The notes: generated by a model not told the origin, from the letters alone. A DNA stretch of 64,000 bases from Clostridiales bacterium (GCA_016278505.1 JADQBQ010000001.1:310001-374000); one strand, 5' to 3'. Shown: positions 41,955 through 51,069, numbered from the stretch's first letter. Numbers and translations are program-made.

Positions 41955-42800
41955 TTGTCGGTTCGTCGAACAGCAATGGATATAAGCATAATCATTGCCG
42001 GATGCTTTCTGGTGGCTACAAGTCTTAATACCTTAATTATTCCACACAAGCTATTAACCGGTGGTGTGGCCGGCCTTGCGCTGGTTGTTCATTATACGTT
42101 GCACATAGCAGTATTTATATCCATAATACTAATAAATTTACCCGTTTTTTGGTGGGGGAGCCGAGCAGTGAATAGGCTCTTTCTAATATACAGCTTGTTA
42201 GGTACTATTACCTTAACGGTTTTTTTACCGCTGACCAGGGATTTACTGCCTGTTCCCGAGATGGATATCCTGTTAGCAGCGATTTCCGGTGGAGCACTGA
42301 CAGGAGCCGGATTTGGCCTCGTATTTCGTGGTCGGGGGTCCACGGGAGGTGTGGACATAATAGCAATGATCCTGCACCGCAACCATAACTTAGGGGTGGG
42401 AGAAGTTCTCTTTCTTTCCAACTTTTTTATTATTATGCTTTCCCTGTCTTTTTTTCCTTTGCAACTTACCCTTTATTCCATTATCAGTATTTTTGTTTCC
42501 GGCCGGGTGACAGATGCCGTCATAGTGGGCATGAATACAAGCAAGGCGGTAATCATTATATCCAAGCAGGCAGAGGAATTAGCGAATAGAATTATGTATG
42601 ACCTGCACCGGGGGGTTACTTTTTTAAACGGTGAGGGTGCATATACCCATGAGAGTAAAATGGTGATCAACTGCGTGGTTAATCGCTTTGAAATTGCCAG
42701 GCTTAAAGCTATTGTGTCCGGTGTTGATGATAAAGCGTTTATGTATATTTCTGATGCCAGTGAAGTGCTTGGTGAGGGGTTTTCCAAAGCAAAAGAATGA
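41955..42800 (+). CDS. YitT family membrane protein (DUF2179)
   Basis: A 281-residue protein with five to six N-terminal helices (about 10-190) followed by a cytosolic DUF2179 domain (VIIISKQAEELANRIMYDLH region to the end). This is the YitT/YpjC layout. LTGGVAGLALVVHY and RGRGSTGGVDIIA are conserved elements. Function in Firmicutes is unknown; some relatives act on metal or anion transport. The TTG start at 41955 follows GGGAGTGA. It is convergent with the half-permease pair. Confidence 0.8.
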   Translation: MSVRRTAMDISIIIAGCFLVATSLNTLIIPHKLLTGGVAGLALVVHYTLHIAVFISIILINLPVFWWGSRAVNRLFLIYSLLGTITLTVFLPLTRDLLPVPEMDILLAAISGGALTGAGFGLVFRGRGSTGGVDIIAMILHRNHNLGVGEVLFLSNFFIIMLSLSFFPLQLTLYSIISIFVSGRVTDAVIVGMNTSKAVIIISKQAEELANRIMYDLHRGVTFLNGEGAYTHESKMVINCVVNRFEIARLKAIVSGVDDKAFMYISDASEVLGEGFSKAKE

Positions 42801-42819
42801 ATACCGTAAGAAAAGCGCG

Positions 42820-43323
42820 TTAAAAACCGCCGCCAAAAATATACTGAGCAGCGATTCCCGCGACCGGGGGCACAATAAAAACAGTACATAGTCGAACCAT
42901 CATAAAGCGTGGACCTATAAGGGTCAATTCGAAGGGTAACTGTCCTACCCCAAGCATTGCCCAGCCTGTAATTATTGCCACTGCTGTGCCGGTGCTGGCG
43001 CCGGTCTTATAAATAGCTGCAATGATGGGAAATGAAACGTAGGGGCCACCGGGAATTAGTGCACCGGCGAGGGTGCCGATAAGAATCCCCTTTAGTCCGG
43101 CCTCTTCGCCTAACCATGAACGAATCACCTCCGGGGGAATTGCGACCTGGATAAGACCGGCAACCAGAAAGGCCATAATTAGCATAGGAATTAATCCCGT
43201 AAACATTTTTTTACCCACTATCAATCCCTTTACGTGCGAGTTATCCTCTTGCCTATAGGCAATGGTAAAAAGAGCTGCAGCCATAAAAAATAATACTATT
43301 AAAGCAATGAGCAATATAGTCAC
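42820..43323 (-). CDS. Half-size permease (DUF318/YraQ-like), second partner
   Basis: A 167-residue membrane protein with four to five helices. The conserved centre IGTLAGALIPGGPYVSFPII matches one half of DUF318-type permeases. It lies 13 bases after its paralog, so the two should be made together and may form one functional permease. Relatives include the ArsP organoarsenical permease and predicted thioredoxin-linked permeases. Substrate unknown. Confidence 0.75.
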   Translation of the reverse strand: MTILLIALIVLFFMAAALFTIAYRQEDNSHVKGLIVGKKMFTGLIPMLIMAFLVAGLIQVAIPPEVIRSWLGEEAGLKGILIGTLAGALIPGGPYVSFPIIAAIYKTGASTGTAVAIITGWAMLGVGQLPFELTLIGPRFMMVRLCTVFIVPPVAGIAAQYIFGGGF

Positions 43324-43335
43324 CTCTAATCAGTG

Positions 43336-43887
43336 TTATGATTTAGTCTCTTGTGACTTTTGCAGTTCACGTATCCCTGCACGAATTTTCTCCGTGTAAC
43401 CGGAAAAAAGAAAATTAGCAACAAGACCTAAAACAAAGGGAAATATAAATGTAATCACATAACGTATAACTGTTATTTCAGGCCCAATGAGTGCTACTTC
43501 CATAGGTAAGCGGCTGACGGTCCAGAGGTTTTTAGCTGTCACAAAGGCAATGACTGTACCGATTTCTGCGCCGGAAACCAGAAAAGTAGCAGCCAAAGGG
43601 AAAAAAACATACGGCCCACCCGGCACCAAAGCTCCTGCCAGGGCACCCAGTAAAAGGCCCTTCCACCCTGCTTCCCGTCCCAACCAGCGGGAAACGGTAT
43701 CCTTAGAGATGACCACGGAAATGAGCCCTGCTGTTGCAAAGGCCAGCAATAATAGCGGAGTAACTTGCAAAAGCATTTCTCCACTAAGTACAAGCCCTTT
43801 TAAAAGCTGTTCCCATCCCCCTCGTATAAAGCTCAGTACCGCCAGTAATATGGCGGACACTCCCATGATTATAGTTGTTTTTATCAT
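43336..43887 (-). CDS. Half-size permease (DUF318/YraQ-like), first partner
   Basis: A 183-residue, five-helix protein with LGALAGALVPGGPYVFFPLA, matching the core of the gene at 42820. The start at 43887 follows GGGGAG; a longer frame lacks a site. Two adjacent half-proteins with mirrored motifs suggest a split of the fused eight- to ten-helix permease. There is no arsR or metal regulator next to it. Confidence 0.75.
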   Translation of the reverse strand: MIKTTIIMGVSAILLAVLSFIRGGWEQLLKGLVLSGEMLLQVTPLLLLAFATAGLISVVISKDTVSRWLGREAGWKGLLLGALAGALVPGGPYVFFPLAATFLVSGAEIGTVIAFVTAKNLWTVSRLPMEVALIGPEITVIRYVITFIFPFVLGLVANFLFSGYTEKIRAGIRELQKSQETKS

Positions 43888-44087
43888 TTTATATATCTCC
43901 CCAATCATTAAGTACGAATAGATTATCAATATGTTAATTGTAACTAAGATGGTAGTGGCTGTCTAGTAAGGTTTATCAGGCAAAAATATAGAGGTGCTGC
44001 CTACTAAAATTTTAAGTTAATTAACATAAGATTTATTTAAAATTTACAATAGAGGTATATACTAAAAAAAGAGAAGGAGGTGAAGGC

Positions 44088-44213
44088 GTGAGTAATGAAT
44101 TGATCGAAGAAATATTAAGAAGTATAGGTTTAGAGAAAATCAGCCATGATGTAGAGGAGGAAGAAGTTTGGGATTTGAAGGCCACTCAAGAGGAAGGAGT
44201 AAAAAACAAATGA
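44088..44213 (+). CDS. Small acidic 41-aa protein
   Basis: A 41-residue frame starting at GTG 44088, five bases after AAGGAGGTG. It is acidic and amphipathic (LIEEILRSIGLEKI and DVEEEEVWDLKATQEE), so it could be a small helical regulator. A strong terminator ends 30 bases beyond it, and the site is near-ideal, so it is likely expressed. No family recognised. Confidence 0.6.
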   Translation: MSNELIEEILRSIGLEKISHDVEEEEVWDLKATQEEGVKNK

Positions 44214-44241
44214 AAACAAATTCCTTCCAAATAAACGAGAG

Positions 44242-44287
44242 AAGTGAGGGTAGGTATGTTTAATTAACCTGCCCTCACTTTTATTTT
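44242..44287. terminator. Bidirectional terminator
   Basis: AAGTGAGGG-T-AGGT pairs with ACCT-G-CCCTCACTT around an 11-base loop, followed by TTATTTT. It serves the 41-aa gene and murI. Confidence 0.8.
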
Positions 44288-44313
44288 GCAAAGGATGTTC
44301 GGTACTTTTAGAT

Positions 44314-45114
44314 TTAAACAACGACATGTTTGACCGTTATTTGCCTACTGCTGTTCCAAAGTTTTGCAATCACTTCTTGCACTTTTTCAGGCTCGCCTGT
44401 AGTGTAAAATCTTTCAGTGCCCGGATTTATGTGAGACGTTTTTAAATCTTCCTTTTTGAGTACTTGGCTTACCCATTTTGCCACCGCTTCGCCGGTGTCG
44501 ATAACTTCAACGCCATCACCAACTATCATCTTAATCACAGGATTTAGAAATGGGTAATGAGTGCAGCCCAAAACAACAGTATCAACATTTTCTTTGATTA
44601 GAGAATCTAGGTATAGCTTCAACATTTGATCAACCTTTTCGCCATTTGTTTCTCCTGCTTCAACCAATTCCACCAAGCCGGGACAGGGCTGTGATATCAC
44701 TTTGATACCGTTAGCATAACGTTTAATTAAAGAGTTAAACCGTTCGCCGGCAATAGTAACACCCGTAGCTAGAATTCCTACTCTTTTGTTCTTCGTGATA
44801 TGAGATGCGGGTTTCAGTGCGGGTTCCATGCCGATTATAGGAATACTATGCAATTCTCTCAGTTTATTCAAACTGGCGCTGGATGCAGTATTGCAAGCTA
44901 CAACGACCAGTTTTACGCCCAATGAAACCATAAAGTCACATAGGGCCAATGTACGGTTATGGACCAGTTCGGGGGGGCAAATACCGTAAGGGCAATAAGC
45001 AGAATCAGCAAAATATATTAGATCTTCTTGAGGAAGTAATTCCCTTATTTTTTGCATTACTGACAGTCCGCCTACTCCGGAGTCGAAAATTCCAATGGGG
45101 GCGGGGCTGGACAT
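44314..45114 (-). CDS. murI: Glutamate racemase
   Basis: A 266-residue enzyme making D-glutamate for peptidoglycan. Catalytic cysteines are both visible: VVACNTASS near residue 74 and LGCTHYPFL near 185. The start IGIFDSGVGGLSV is typical. The ATG at 45114 follows GAGAGGTG. It is monocistronic and has an AT-rich region upstream. Confidence 0.93.
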   Translation of the reverse strand: MSSPAPIGIFDSGVGGLSVMQKIRELLPQEDLIYFADSAYCPYGICPPELVHNRTLALCDFMVSLGVKLVVVACNTASSASLNKLRELHSIPIIGMEPALKPASHITKNKRVGILATGVTIAGERFNSLIKRYANGIKVISQPCPGLVELVEAGETNGEKVDQMLKLYLDSLIKENVDTVVLGCTHYPFLNPVIKMIVGDGVEVIDTGEAVAKWVSQVLKKEDLKTSHINPGTERFYTTGEPEKVQEVIAKLWNSSRQITVKHVVV

Positions 45115-45315
45115 TGTTTCCACCTCTCATATAATACAAAATTCTCCAACATATAGACACAGGTAATTTAGCTATTACAGGTAAGACGCTCGTGGCGCGG
45201 CATCTTTTTACTTCTACATGGTCGTGCAATATCCTGCCGCTGGTTATTGCAGAAGTTAATTTTGCCCAACTTGAGGTTGTCTTATTCCAGGCAAGCAAAG
45301 ATGTCATTATAACGT

Positions 45316-45346
45316 AAAAAAGTAACCGAGGGTTTCCCCGGTTACT
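45316..45346 (-). terminator. Intrinsic terminator after the M23 gene
   Basis: AGTAACCG pairs with CGGTTACT with a further partial inner stem, followed by TTTTT on the minus strand. Confidence 0.8.
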
Positions 45347-45357
45347 GTGGCAATTAA

Positions 45358-46686
45358 TTATAAAAATCGTAAGGGATCTGATGTTACGCCATTCCTAACA
45401 ACTTCAAAATGCAAGTGAGGGCCTGTGGAATTGCCTGATGTTCCCACACGACCTATAAATTGACCTCGATCAACGTATTGTCCTGTGCTTACAGCAATAG
45501 AAGACATATGGGCGTAGCGGGTGTAGATACCGTTACCGTGCGAAACAACAACTGTACGGCCGTAACCCCCTCCCCATCCTGCAGTAGTCACCCGTCCCGG
45601 ACCAGCGGCCCGTATGGATGTGCCATAGCCGGATGCTATATCAATGCCGGAATGCGTCCCGCCCCAACGGGAACCATAGCGCGACGTTATACTTCCAGCT
45701 ACCGGCCAGATCAAACCTCCGCCCCGAGAAGAGAGAACAAACTTTGTTCCTTTTTTGACAATCCTAGAAACTGGTTCTTTCAGAATCTCTTCTTTTATCT
45801 CGGTTTTTCCAGTTATTCTGCCGTTTTCTGCAAGGACTTGATAAGTAACGTTTTTAGCTCCTTGGCGGCCTTCTTGAACAGATTTCGTTGTTCCTAAAGC
45901 CATGGAGGAATCCTGCCTATATATGGTGGTAAAGGGTATTGTTTCTTTCTCGGTTATCTCGTAACTGGAAAGTACCGTGAATAAAGGTGCAGAGCCGGAT
46001 ACTTTTATTTCTTGCCCAAGCTGTAAATTCTCAGTTATTCCGGGGTTTAGCTTGTCCAATTGCTCAACTGTCAAATCATTGTCTCGAGCTAGATCCCAGA
46101 GGGTGTCACCTTCTGATACGATATGTATCTCTGGTTCGCCTTTCCCGTTTTCTGCCAGGTGTAAAGCATTTTCAATGGTATCCAAGTTTTTTATGTTCAC
46201 CTGTTTGTCGGTAATGTTAATATTTTCCTCAAAGCTTAGCTCACAATTTTCGCCGGTTGTGTACTTTTCCTTTAATTGATTGAAAAACTTGTCAGTTGTT
46301 TGGCGATTATTAAAGGTGAGCTGTGGCTTACCGTCAATTTCAACTACGGTACCTTTAGTTACAAAATTAACTTTATCCGCTAGTACTTGGGTTAAGTTTT
46401 TCTCATTGAGCGGTGTTTTTGCGCTTTTAACTGTTTTAAGCTCCATACCTGCTTCCGGTATAACTTCTTGGTCCAATTGCTTCGTCTTTTGAGCAGCCAG
46501 TGTTTCGATTGTTTTATTCACTGTGCTTTCGTTTTCTGCATAGGCTATGATTTTACCATTTACTATTACAGCGCATACTTTACCGGAATGTAGCCCAAGG
46601 ATGAGGGCTAGACTAAACAAAACCGCAACAGCTACTCCAAGTAGTTTGTAGCGATAGAGTTGGGCCTTTGCGCCATTTTCTGTCAT
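45358..46686 (-). CDS. LysM-G5-M23 peptidoglycan endopeptidase
   Basis: A 442-residue exported or membrane-anchored wall hydrolase. A signal/anchor helix lies about 14-34. An LysM repeat is near 190-230 (HIVSEGDTLWDLARDNDLT), a G5 domain near 240-310 (TEKETIPFTTIYRQDSSM), and the M23 metallopeptidase domain at 330-440 has HSGIDIA, the zinc site HGNGIYTRYAHMS and GPHLHFEV. It resembles enzymes of spore or vegetative wall remodelling. A terminator follows. Confidence 0.9.
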   Translation of the reverse strand: MTENGAKAQLYRYKLLGVAVAVLFSLALILGLHSGKVCAVIVNGKIIAYAENESTVNKTIETLAAQKTKQLDQEVIPEAGMELKTVKSAKTPLNEKNLTQVLADKVNFVTKGTVVEIDGKPQLTFNNRQTTDKFFNQLKEKYTTGENCELSFEENINITDKQVNIKNLDTIENALHLAENGKGEPEIHIVSEGDTLWDLARDNDLTVEQLDKLNPGITENLQLGQEIKVSGSAPLFTVLSSYEITEKETIPFTTIYRQDSSMALGTTKSVQEGRQGAKNVTYQVLAENGRITGKTEIKEEILKEPVSRIVKKGTKFVLSSRGGGLIWPVAGSITSRYGSRWGGTHSGIDIASGYGTSIRAAGPGRVTTAGWGGGYGRTVVVSHGNGIYTRYAHMSSIAVSTGQYVDRGQFIGRVGTSGNSTGPHLHFEVVRNGVTSDPLRFL

Positions 46687-46922
46687 TTTCAGCCTCCCTT
46701 ATATGTCAATTCATTCATTTCCATCCTAAAAAAACACAATAGCTGACAGTATTTTACCATGAAAAAGTAGCCTGGGCAAACCAAGAATTGTCAAGATTTA
46801 GAGGGCGCAAAGTGCTCTTGCAAAGTGATCGAGGAAAAATAACTTTATTTGCCCTTTCTGTTATAATACAATACAGATGAAGTAACTAATAAGCTATCTA
46901 ATAATATGGGAGTGTGACATTA

Positions 46923-47906
46923 ATGGACAGAGAGCTTGCTCTTGAATTGGTTCGTGTAACCGAGGCGGCCGCGTTGGCATCTTCGCGTTGGATGGGCAGG
47001 GGGCAAAAGAATGAAGCGGACGAGGCGGCAACAAATGGGATGCGAGCCATGTTTGATACAGTTTCTATAAGTGGTACAGTAGTTATTGGTGAGGGCGAAA
47101 TGGATGAGGCGCCTATGCTTTATATCGGTGAAAAGGTGGGATGTGCTACTTCTCCTGAAGTAGATGTAGCTGTAGACCCCTTGGAGGGAACTAATATTTT
47201 AGCCAAAGGGCTTCCTAACGCACTTTCTGTAATTGCCATTGCGGATAGAGGAAACCTTTTGTATGCTCCGGATATGTACATGGATAAACTGGCGGTGGGT
47301 CCCCGCGCTGCCGGAAAAGTCCATTTAGACGATCCAATAGAAAAAACCTTGGAAATTGTTGCTAAGGCTAACAATAAAAAAATTGAAGAATGTATTGTAA
47401 TGATTTTAGACAGACCCAGGCATCAAGAACTTATTGATGGGGTTCGCCGTGCCGGGGCCAGAGTACGTTTGATTGGAGATGGTGATGTCGCTTCGGCCAT
47501 TGCGACTGCCTTTGACGAAACCGGTATTGATATTTGTGCCGGCATCGGTGGTGCGCCGGAAGGTGTAATTGCCGCTGCTGCTCTCAAATGTATGGGCGCT
47601 GAAATGCAGGCGCGCTTATGTCCCGAAGATGATGAGGAACGCAGGCGTTGTAAAGAAATGGGTATTGATGATATTAGTCGTATCCTTACTATGGATGACA
47701 TGGTAAAGGGTGACGATGCAATATTTGCGGCTACAGGTGTAACGGACGGGGAGATGTTGAAAGGCGTTAGAATGTTAGGTGGTGATATGGCTGAAACTGA
47801 TTCTTTAGTTATGAGAGCGAAAACCGGTACTGTTCGCTATATAAAGACAGCCCATCGCCTCTCACGGAAAACTAAGGTGATATTTGGCAGCGGCAAAGTA
47901 TTGTAA
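46923..47906 (+). CDS. glpX: Fructose-1,6-bisphosphatase class II
   Basis: A 327-residue GlpX enzyme of gluconeogenesis. The metal site [15 protein letters not shown] lies near residue 54, DPLEGTN near 82, and GIGGAPEGV near 208. The ATG at 46923 follows GGGAGTG. A TATAAT sits at 46862 but no clean -35 is visible. It is followed 43 bases on by pcrB, so all three genes here may form an operon. Confidence 0.92.
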   Translation: MDRELALELVRVTEAAALASSRWMGRGQKNEADEAATNGMRAMFDTVSISGTVVIGEGEMDEAPMLYIGEKVGCATSPEVDVAVDPLEGTNILAKGLPNALSVIAIADRGNLLYAPDMYMDKLAVGPRAAGKVHLDDPIEKTLEIVAKANNKKIEECIVMILDRPRHQELIDGVRRAGARVRLIGDGDVASAIATAFDETGIDICAGIGGAPEGVIAAAALKCMGAEMQARLCPEDDEERRRCKEMGIDDISRILTMDDMVKGDDAIFAATGVTDGEMLKGVRMLGGDMAETDSLVMRAKTGTVRYIKTAHRLSRKTKVIFGSGKVL

Positions 47907-47949
47907 TTTTACTCTAGTGTGATGTTGAAGGTTGGAGGATGAAATCTAT

Positions 47950-48642
47950 ATGTGGGACCCTGTCAATTGGCGGCACTGGCGGGTTGTTATTAAGCTGGAT
48001 CCACACAAGGCCCTTACCCCGGATTCCCTTTCCGCTGTACTAGACTGCAGTCCTGAAGCCATTATGATTGGTGGAACGCAGGGGGTAACTTGGGAAAATA
48101 CGCTGCGGCTGGTTGATAATGTGCGCCATTTTGGCTATTCAGGTGTAGTTGTGCAGGAAATTTCAGACCCCGGAGTTGTGGTAAATGAAGTTGATGCTCA
48201 TTTTATTCCTTTAGTATTGAATTCCGTAGATTATAAATGGATTACCGGTCTACACCACCAGGCGGTAATGAAATACCGAGAAATTATTAACTGGAATAAC
48301 GTTGTAACCGAAGGCTATGTAATATGTAACCCTTATTCTGCAGCCGGCATGGTAACCGGTGCTGCTCCGGTAAATGCGGAGAGTGCCTCTGCATATGCGG
48401 TGCTTGCCGAACAATTATTGAGAATCCCTGTTTTATATATAGAGTACAGTGGCGTATTCGGAGATCCTTACCTGGTTGAGGCCGCTGCTAGGGAAAGTAA
48501 AAATCTACATGTGGTTTACGGCGGGGGGATAAAACAGGCGGATCAGGCCAAAAGGATGTTAGATTTAGTAGACACTATAGTAATTGGTAACGTTGTTTAT
48601 GATGACCCCAAGTGCTTGGCGGATATTTTTAAGCATATTTAA
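47950..48642 (+). CDS. pcrB: PcrB heptaprenylglyceryl phosphate synthase
   Basis: A 230-residue TIM-barrel prenyltransferase that joins a polyprenyl group to glycerol-1-phosphate, as in archaeal lipid synthesis; Bacillus uses heptaprenyl. Phosphate-binding and core elements are KLDPHKAL, IMIGGTQGVTWENTL, YIEYSGVFGDP and VVYGGGIK near 190. The ATG at 47950 follows GGAGG. It lies between glpX and the siroheme protein. An enzyme for glycerol-1-phosphate itself is not in the window. Confidence 0.85.
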   Translation: MWDPVNWRHWRVVIKLDPHKALTPDSLSAVLDCSPEAIMIGGTQGVTWENTLRLVDNVRHFGYSGVVVQEISDPGVVVNEVDAHFIPLVLNSVDYKWITGLHHQAVMKYREIINWNNVVTEGYVICNPYSAAGMVTGAAPVNAESASAYAVLAEQLLRIPVLYIEYSGVFGDPYLVEAAARESKNLHVVYGGGIKQADQAKRMLDLVDTIVIGNVVYDDPKCLADIFKHI

Positions 48643-48663
48643 TAATTAAAGGAGGCGGTAGAT

Positions 48664-49320
48664 ATGGTAGATGCACCAAAAGGAGCGTTTATTCAACGGG
48701 ATAAGGAGACATATGCTATTGTGCCCAGAACACCGTTGGGCTTAGTAAATCCTGATACCTTAGAAACCATTGCCAAAACAGCGCGTAAGTATGAAATACC
48801 AATCATCAAGATAACTTCCGGTCAGCGTATGGCGTTGGTTGGACTAAAGTCTGAAATAATAGATGATGTATGGAATGACCTGGGGAATGATATTGGCCGG
48901 GCTGTAGAATTATGTATGCATTATGTGCAGGCTTGCCCGGGTACTGCAGTATGCAAGTTTGGTTTACAAGACTCTTTGGGCCTGGGTGCAAAGCTAGATC
49001 AGACTTTCGTAGGCATGGAACTTCCTGCCAAAGCTAAAATCGGTGTTTCCGGATGTCCCATGAATTGTGCCGAAGGTTATGTGCGTGACGTGGGTATTTT
49101 TGGTAAAAAGAGTGGATGGACTGTCGTTTTTGGTGGAAATTCAGGCGGACGCCCTCGTATCGGAAATGTTTTAGCCGAAGGGCTAAAAGAGGATGAAGTT
49201 ATAGAATTAGTTAATAAATGTATCCAATATTATAAGGAAAATGCAAAGAAAAAGGAAAGGACAGCTCGTTTCTTGGACCGGGTTGGAGTGGAAGAGTTTA
49301 AAAAGGCAGTGCTTAAATAA
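48664..49320 (+). CDS. Small siroheme/Fe4S4 sulfite reductase-like protein
   Basis: A 218-residue protein equal to one siroheme domain of sulfite/nitrite reductases. The Fe4S4-siroheme ligands are visible: C-x5-C in ACPGTAVCKFG near residue 97 and C-x3-C in GCPMNCAEG near 137. This size matches the low-molecular-mass assimilatory-type sulfite reductase of sulfate reducers. It follows pcrB by 21 bases behind AAAGGAGG. No siroheme synthesis or DsrAB gene is near. It could reduce sulfite or have another electron-transfer role. Confidence 0.75.
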   Translation: MVDAPKGAFIQRDKETYAIVPRTPLGLVNPDTLETIAKTARKYEIPIIKITSGQRMALVGLKSEIIDDVWNDLGNDIGRAVELCMHYVQACPGTAVCKFGLQDSLGLGAKLDQTFVGMELPAKAKIGVSGCPMNCAEGYVRDVGIFGKKSGWTVVFGGNSGGRPRIGNVLAEGLKEDEVIELVNKCIQYYKENAKKKERTARFLDRVGVEEFKKAVLK

Positions 49321-49345
49321 AACCTCTCTTCGGAGAGGTTTTATT
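49319..49345. terminator. Bidirectional intrinsic terminator
   Basis: AAAACCTCTC-TTCG-GAGAGGTTTT with A/T flanks. It terminates the siroheme gene and the convergent unit. Confidence 0.9.
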
Positions 49346-49766
49346 TATCAAAAGACTGAGAGAAGGTGAATTCATGCAGGTCACCCTGCCGGAGAATTTT
49401 TTTGGCCTCTGGCATGGATAGTTCGTTCCAGAAGCCTTTTTTCATGGTAGGAATTATGTCTACCGGGCGGGGTAAGAAAATGTGACCGGTTAAATGTATG
49501 CCTGTCTTCTTACCCTCCGGATCCCTTTTTTCCCGCCGTGGGTTTGATTCGCATTGTGCCAACATTACATATTTACCCTGGTAATGGGAATCGATATCAT
49601 AAGAATCGCACGCTATTAATATCCACTCTTCCTTTTGCGGCAGAGGATACTCTTTTTTATCCTGCCATGCTATGTAGGAGGGAATGTCTCTCTGCCAGAT
49701 ATTAAAGACACAGTCGTAAAGGTCATTAGAAAAACGTAGGTTCATACATTTTACATTGTCCTGCAA
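49341..49766 (-). CDS. Hypothetical 141-aa protein
   Basis: A soluble protein of 141 residues that I do not recognise. Notable segments are YIAWQDKKEYPLPQKEEWIL and SHYQGKYVMLAQCESNPRR. The TTG start at 49766 lies 7 bases after GGAAGGGTG and 4 bases after the stop of the small membrane gene upstream; the two are likely coupled. An in-frame start farther upstream would overlap that gene. Function unknown. Confidence 0.5.
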   Translation of the reverse strand: MQDNVKCMNLRFSNDLYDCVFNIWQRDIPSYIAWQDKKEYPLPQKEEWILIACDSYDIDSHYQGKYVMLAQCESNPRREKRDPEGKKTGIHLTGHIFLPRPVDIIPTMKKGFWNELSMPEAKKILRQGDLHEFTFSQSFDK

Positions 49767-49770
49767 GTTT

Positions 49771-49944
49771 TCACACCCTTCCGGAAAAAACAAAGTAAGT
49801 TGTAAGTACCAGTGCAATAAAGAGAAATATCAGTCCTACAAGGTGGAATAACGCGCCGATGTTATTATTCTTGCGAAGTTTATTCTGACGTGCAAAATAT
49901 TCATTGATAGTCAATATCAGCAATATTGGTATTAGCCATTTCAT
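49771..49944 (-). CDS. Small 57-aa membrane protein
   Basis: A 57-residue protein with two membrane helices (residues 3-13, and 31-52 as ALFHLVGLIFLFIALVLTTY) separated by a basic loop (RQNKLRKNNN). ATG 49944 follows GGGGCAGGTG. Its stop is four bases before the next start, so they are co-expressed. Function unknown. Confidence 0.55.
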   Translation of the reverse strand: MKWLIPILLILTINEYFARQNKLRKNNNIGALFHLVGLIFLFIALVLTTYFVFSGRV

Positions 49945-50030
49945 TAGTTAACACCTGCCCCAATTATATATTGTAGCAGAGATAGGGGAAGGTGTATATG
50001 GGATAGAATCAGGAACATTCTCTAAAAAAT

Positions 50031-50052
50031 AAAAACCGCCGAGGCGGTTTTT
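50031..50052. terminator. Bidirectional intrinsic terminator
   Basis: AAAAACCGCC-GA-GGCGGTTTTT, adjacent to the stop of the next small gene. Confidence 0.9.
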
Positions 50053-50233
50053 ATTTAGCTCGTTCTTCATTAACCTGTACAGCAGGCCTAAACATATCCA
50101 GTATGCCCAGCAGAATCCAAGCAAGACCAAAACCCATAATGCCGGTGCCTAACATACCTGTCATATACCACCCGATTAGTGACACCACAATGCCAATTCC
50201 AACGACAATCCAACTTGTTGTTGTTGCGTTCAT
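50051..50233 (-). CDS. Small two-helix membrane protein
   Basis: A 60-residue protein with two helices (WIVVGIGIVVSLIGWYMTG and MGFGLAWILLGILDMF) and a short charged tail. The ATG at 50233 follows GGAGGTG. It is a typical clostridial small membrane protein of unknown role. It is transcribed away from the PerR-like gene, sharing its intergenic region. Confidence 0.65.
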   Translation of the reverse strand: MNATTTSWIVVGIGIVVSLIGWYMTGMLGTGIMGFGLAWILLGILDMFRPAVQVNEERAK

Positions 50234-50397
50234 GATACACCTCCATTTGGTAACCTTTTTACATTTTTTCATTTACTTGTTCTTTCTCTAATATTTAAAA
50301 TACCCAAAAAACAAAAAAATTAACCTTGTTTAAAAGTTGAAGTCATTTTTCCGGAGCAAAAACTTCTAAAACTATTGACATGACAAGATAAAACAAT

Positions 50398-50412
50398 TTA
50401 TAACTATTACAA
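50398..50412 (+). promoter_or_regulatory. PerR-box-like operator
   Basis: TTATAACTATTACAA matches the PerR/Fur-type TTATAATNATTATAA pattern at 13 of 15 positions. It sits 37 bases before the regulator start, fitting autoregulation. Confidence 0.6.
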
Positions 50413-50448
50413 GGTGATATTTGCTTATAAAAAGTGGGGATTCGCATT

Positions 50449-50853
50449 ATGATTGAAAAGCTTAAGGATGCAGGCTTAAGGGTCACACCTCAGAGGTTGG
50501 CAATAATTAATTTTTTAGACGGTAATACTTCCCACCCATCTGTGGAAGAAATTTATAAGGAGTTGAAGCCTGAATTTCCTTCTCTATCCATGGCTACTGT
50601 ATATAACACTTTACAAACACTTGAAAATGCAGGAATAATTCAAGAAATAAACATCGAGCCGGGCAAAAGACATTTTGACCCTAACCCATACCCGCATTGC
50701 CATTTTTTCTGTCGTAGCTGCAAAAGGGTCTTCGATATAGATCTTGGAGTAGAACAGGTTGAAGGTAAACGTTGGGTGAGTGATTTCTGGGTAGAAAATT
50801 GTTACATCAACTTAATGGGAAAGTGTAATAGCTGCATGAAGTCTAACGATTAA
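50449..50853 (+). CDS. Fur-family metalloregulator, PerR-like
   Basis: A 134-residue Fur-family repressor. The N-terminal winged helix contains GLRVTPQRLAIINFL and the recognition helix SMATVYNTLQTL. The zinc site uses two CxxC pairs, CRSCKR near 90 and CNSC near 130. PerR or Fur cannot be decided safely, although NPYPHCHFFC and the operator sequence favour PerR. The ATG at 50449 has only a weak site. The gene is divergent from the small membrane gene. Confidence 0.8.
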   Translation: MIEKLKDAGLRVTPQRLAIINFLDGNTSHPSVEEIYKELKPEFPSLSMATVYNTLQTLENAGIIQEINIEPGKRHFDPNPYPHCHFFCRSCKRVFDIDLGVEQVEGKRWVSDFWVENCYINLMGKCNSCMKSND

Positions 50854-51026
50854 ATATGCTTTCATAAGGGTGGACAATAAGATTGTCAAAAAATAAGACT
50901 CGTGTTAGGATTGTTAAAATATGCAAACAGCAATTATAATTAGTTTTTTCTTTTAAGTATAAATTATACGGTAATCTACGTGTCTTTTATGCATAGGTTA
51001 AGTTAACGGGTGAAACCAGCACGGAG

Positions 51027-51067
51027 CCCGCGGGATTTCATCTAAAACAGATGAACCTGCGGGTTTT
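51027..51067 (+). terminator. Probable terminator before the mobile repeat
   Basis: CCCGC and GCGGG flank an inner TCATCT/AGATGA stem, followed by TTTT. It lies about 175 bases beyond the regulator, just before the IS-like element. Confidence 0.5.
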
Positions 51068-51069
51068 AT

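Noticed and set aside
45005-45307. Minus-strand 100-codon frame upstream of murI
   Set aside because: It overlaps murI in another frame, has no ribosome site and a composition unlike a protein.
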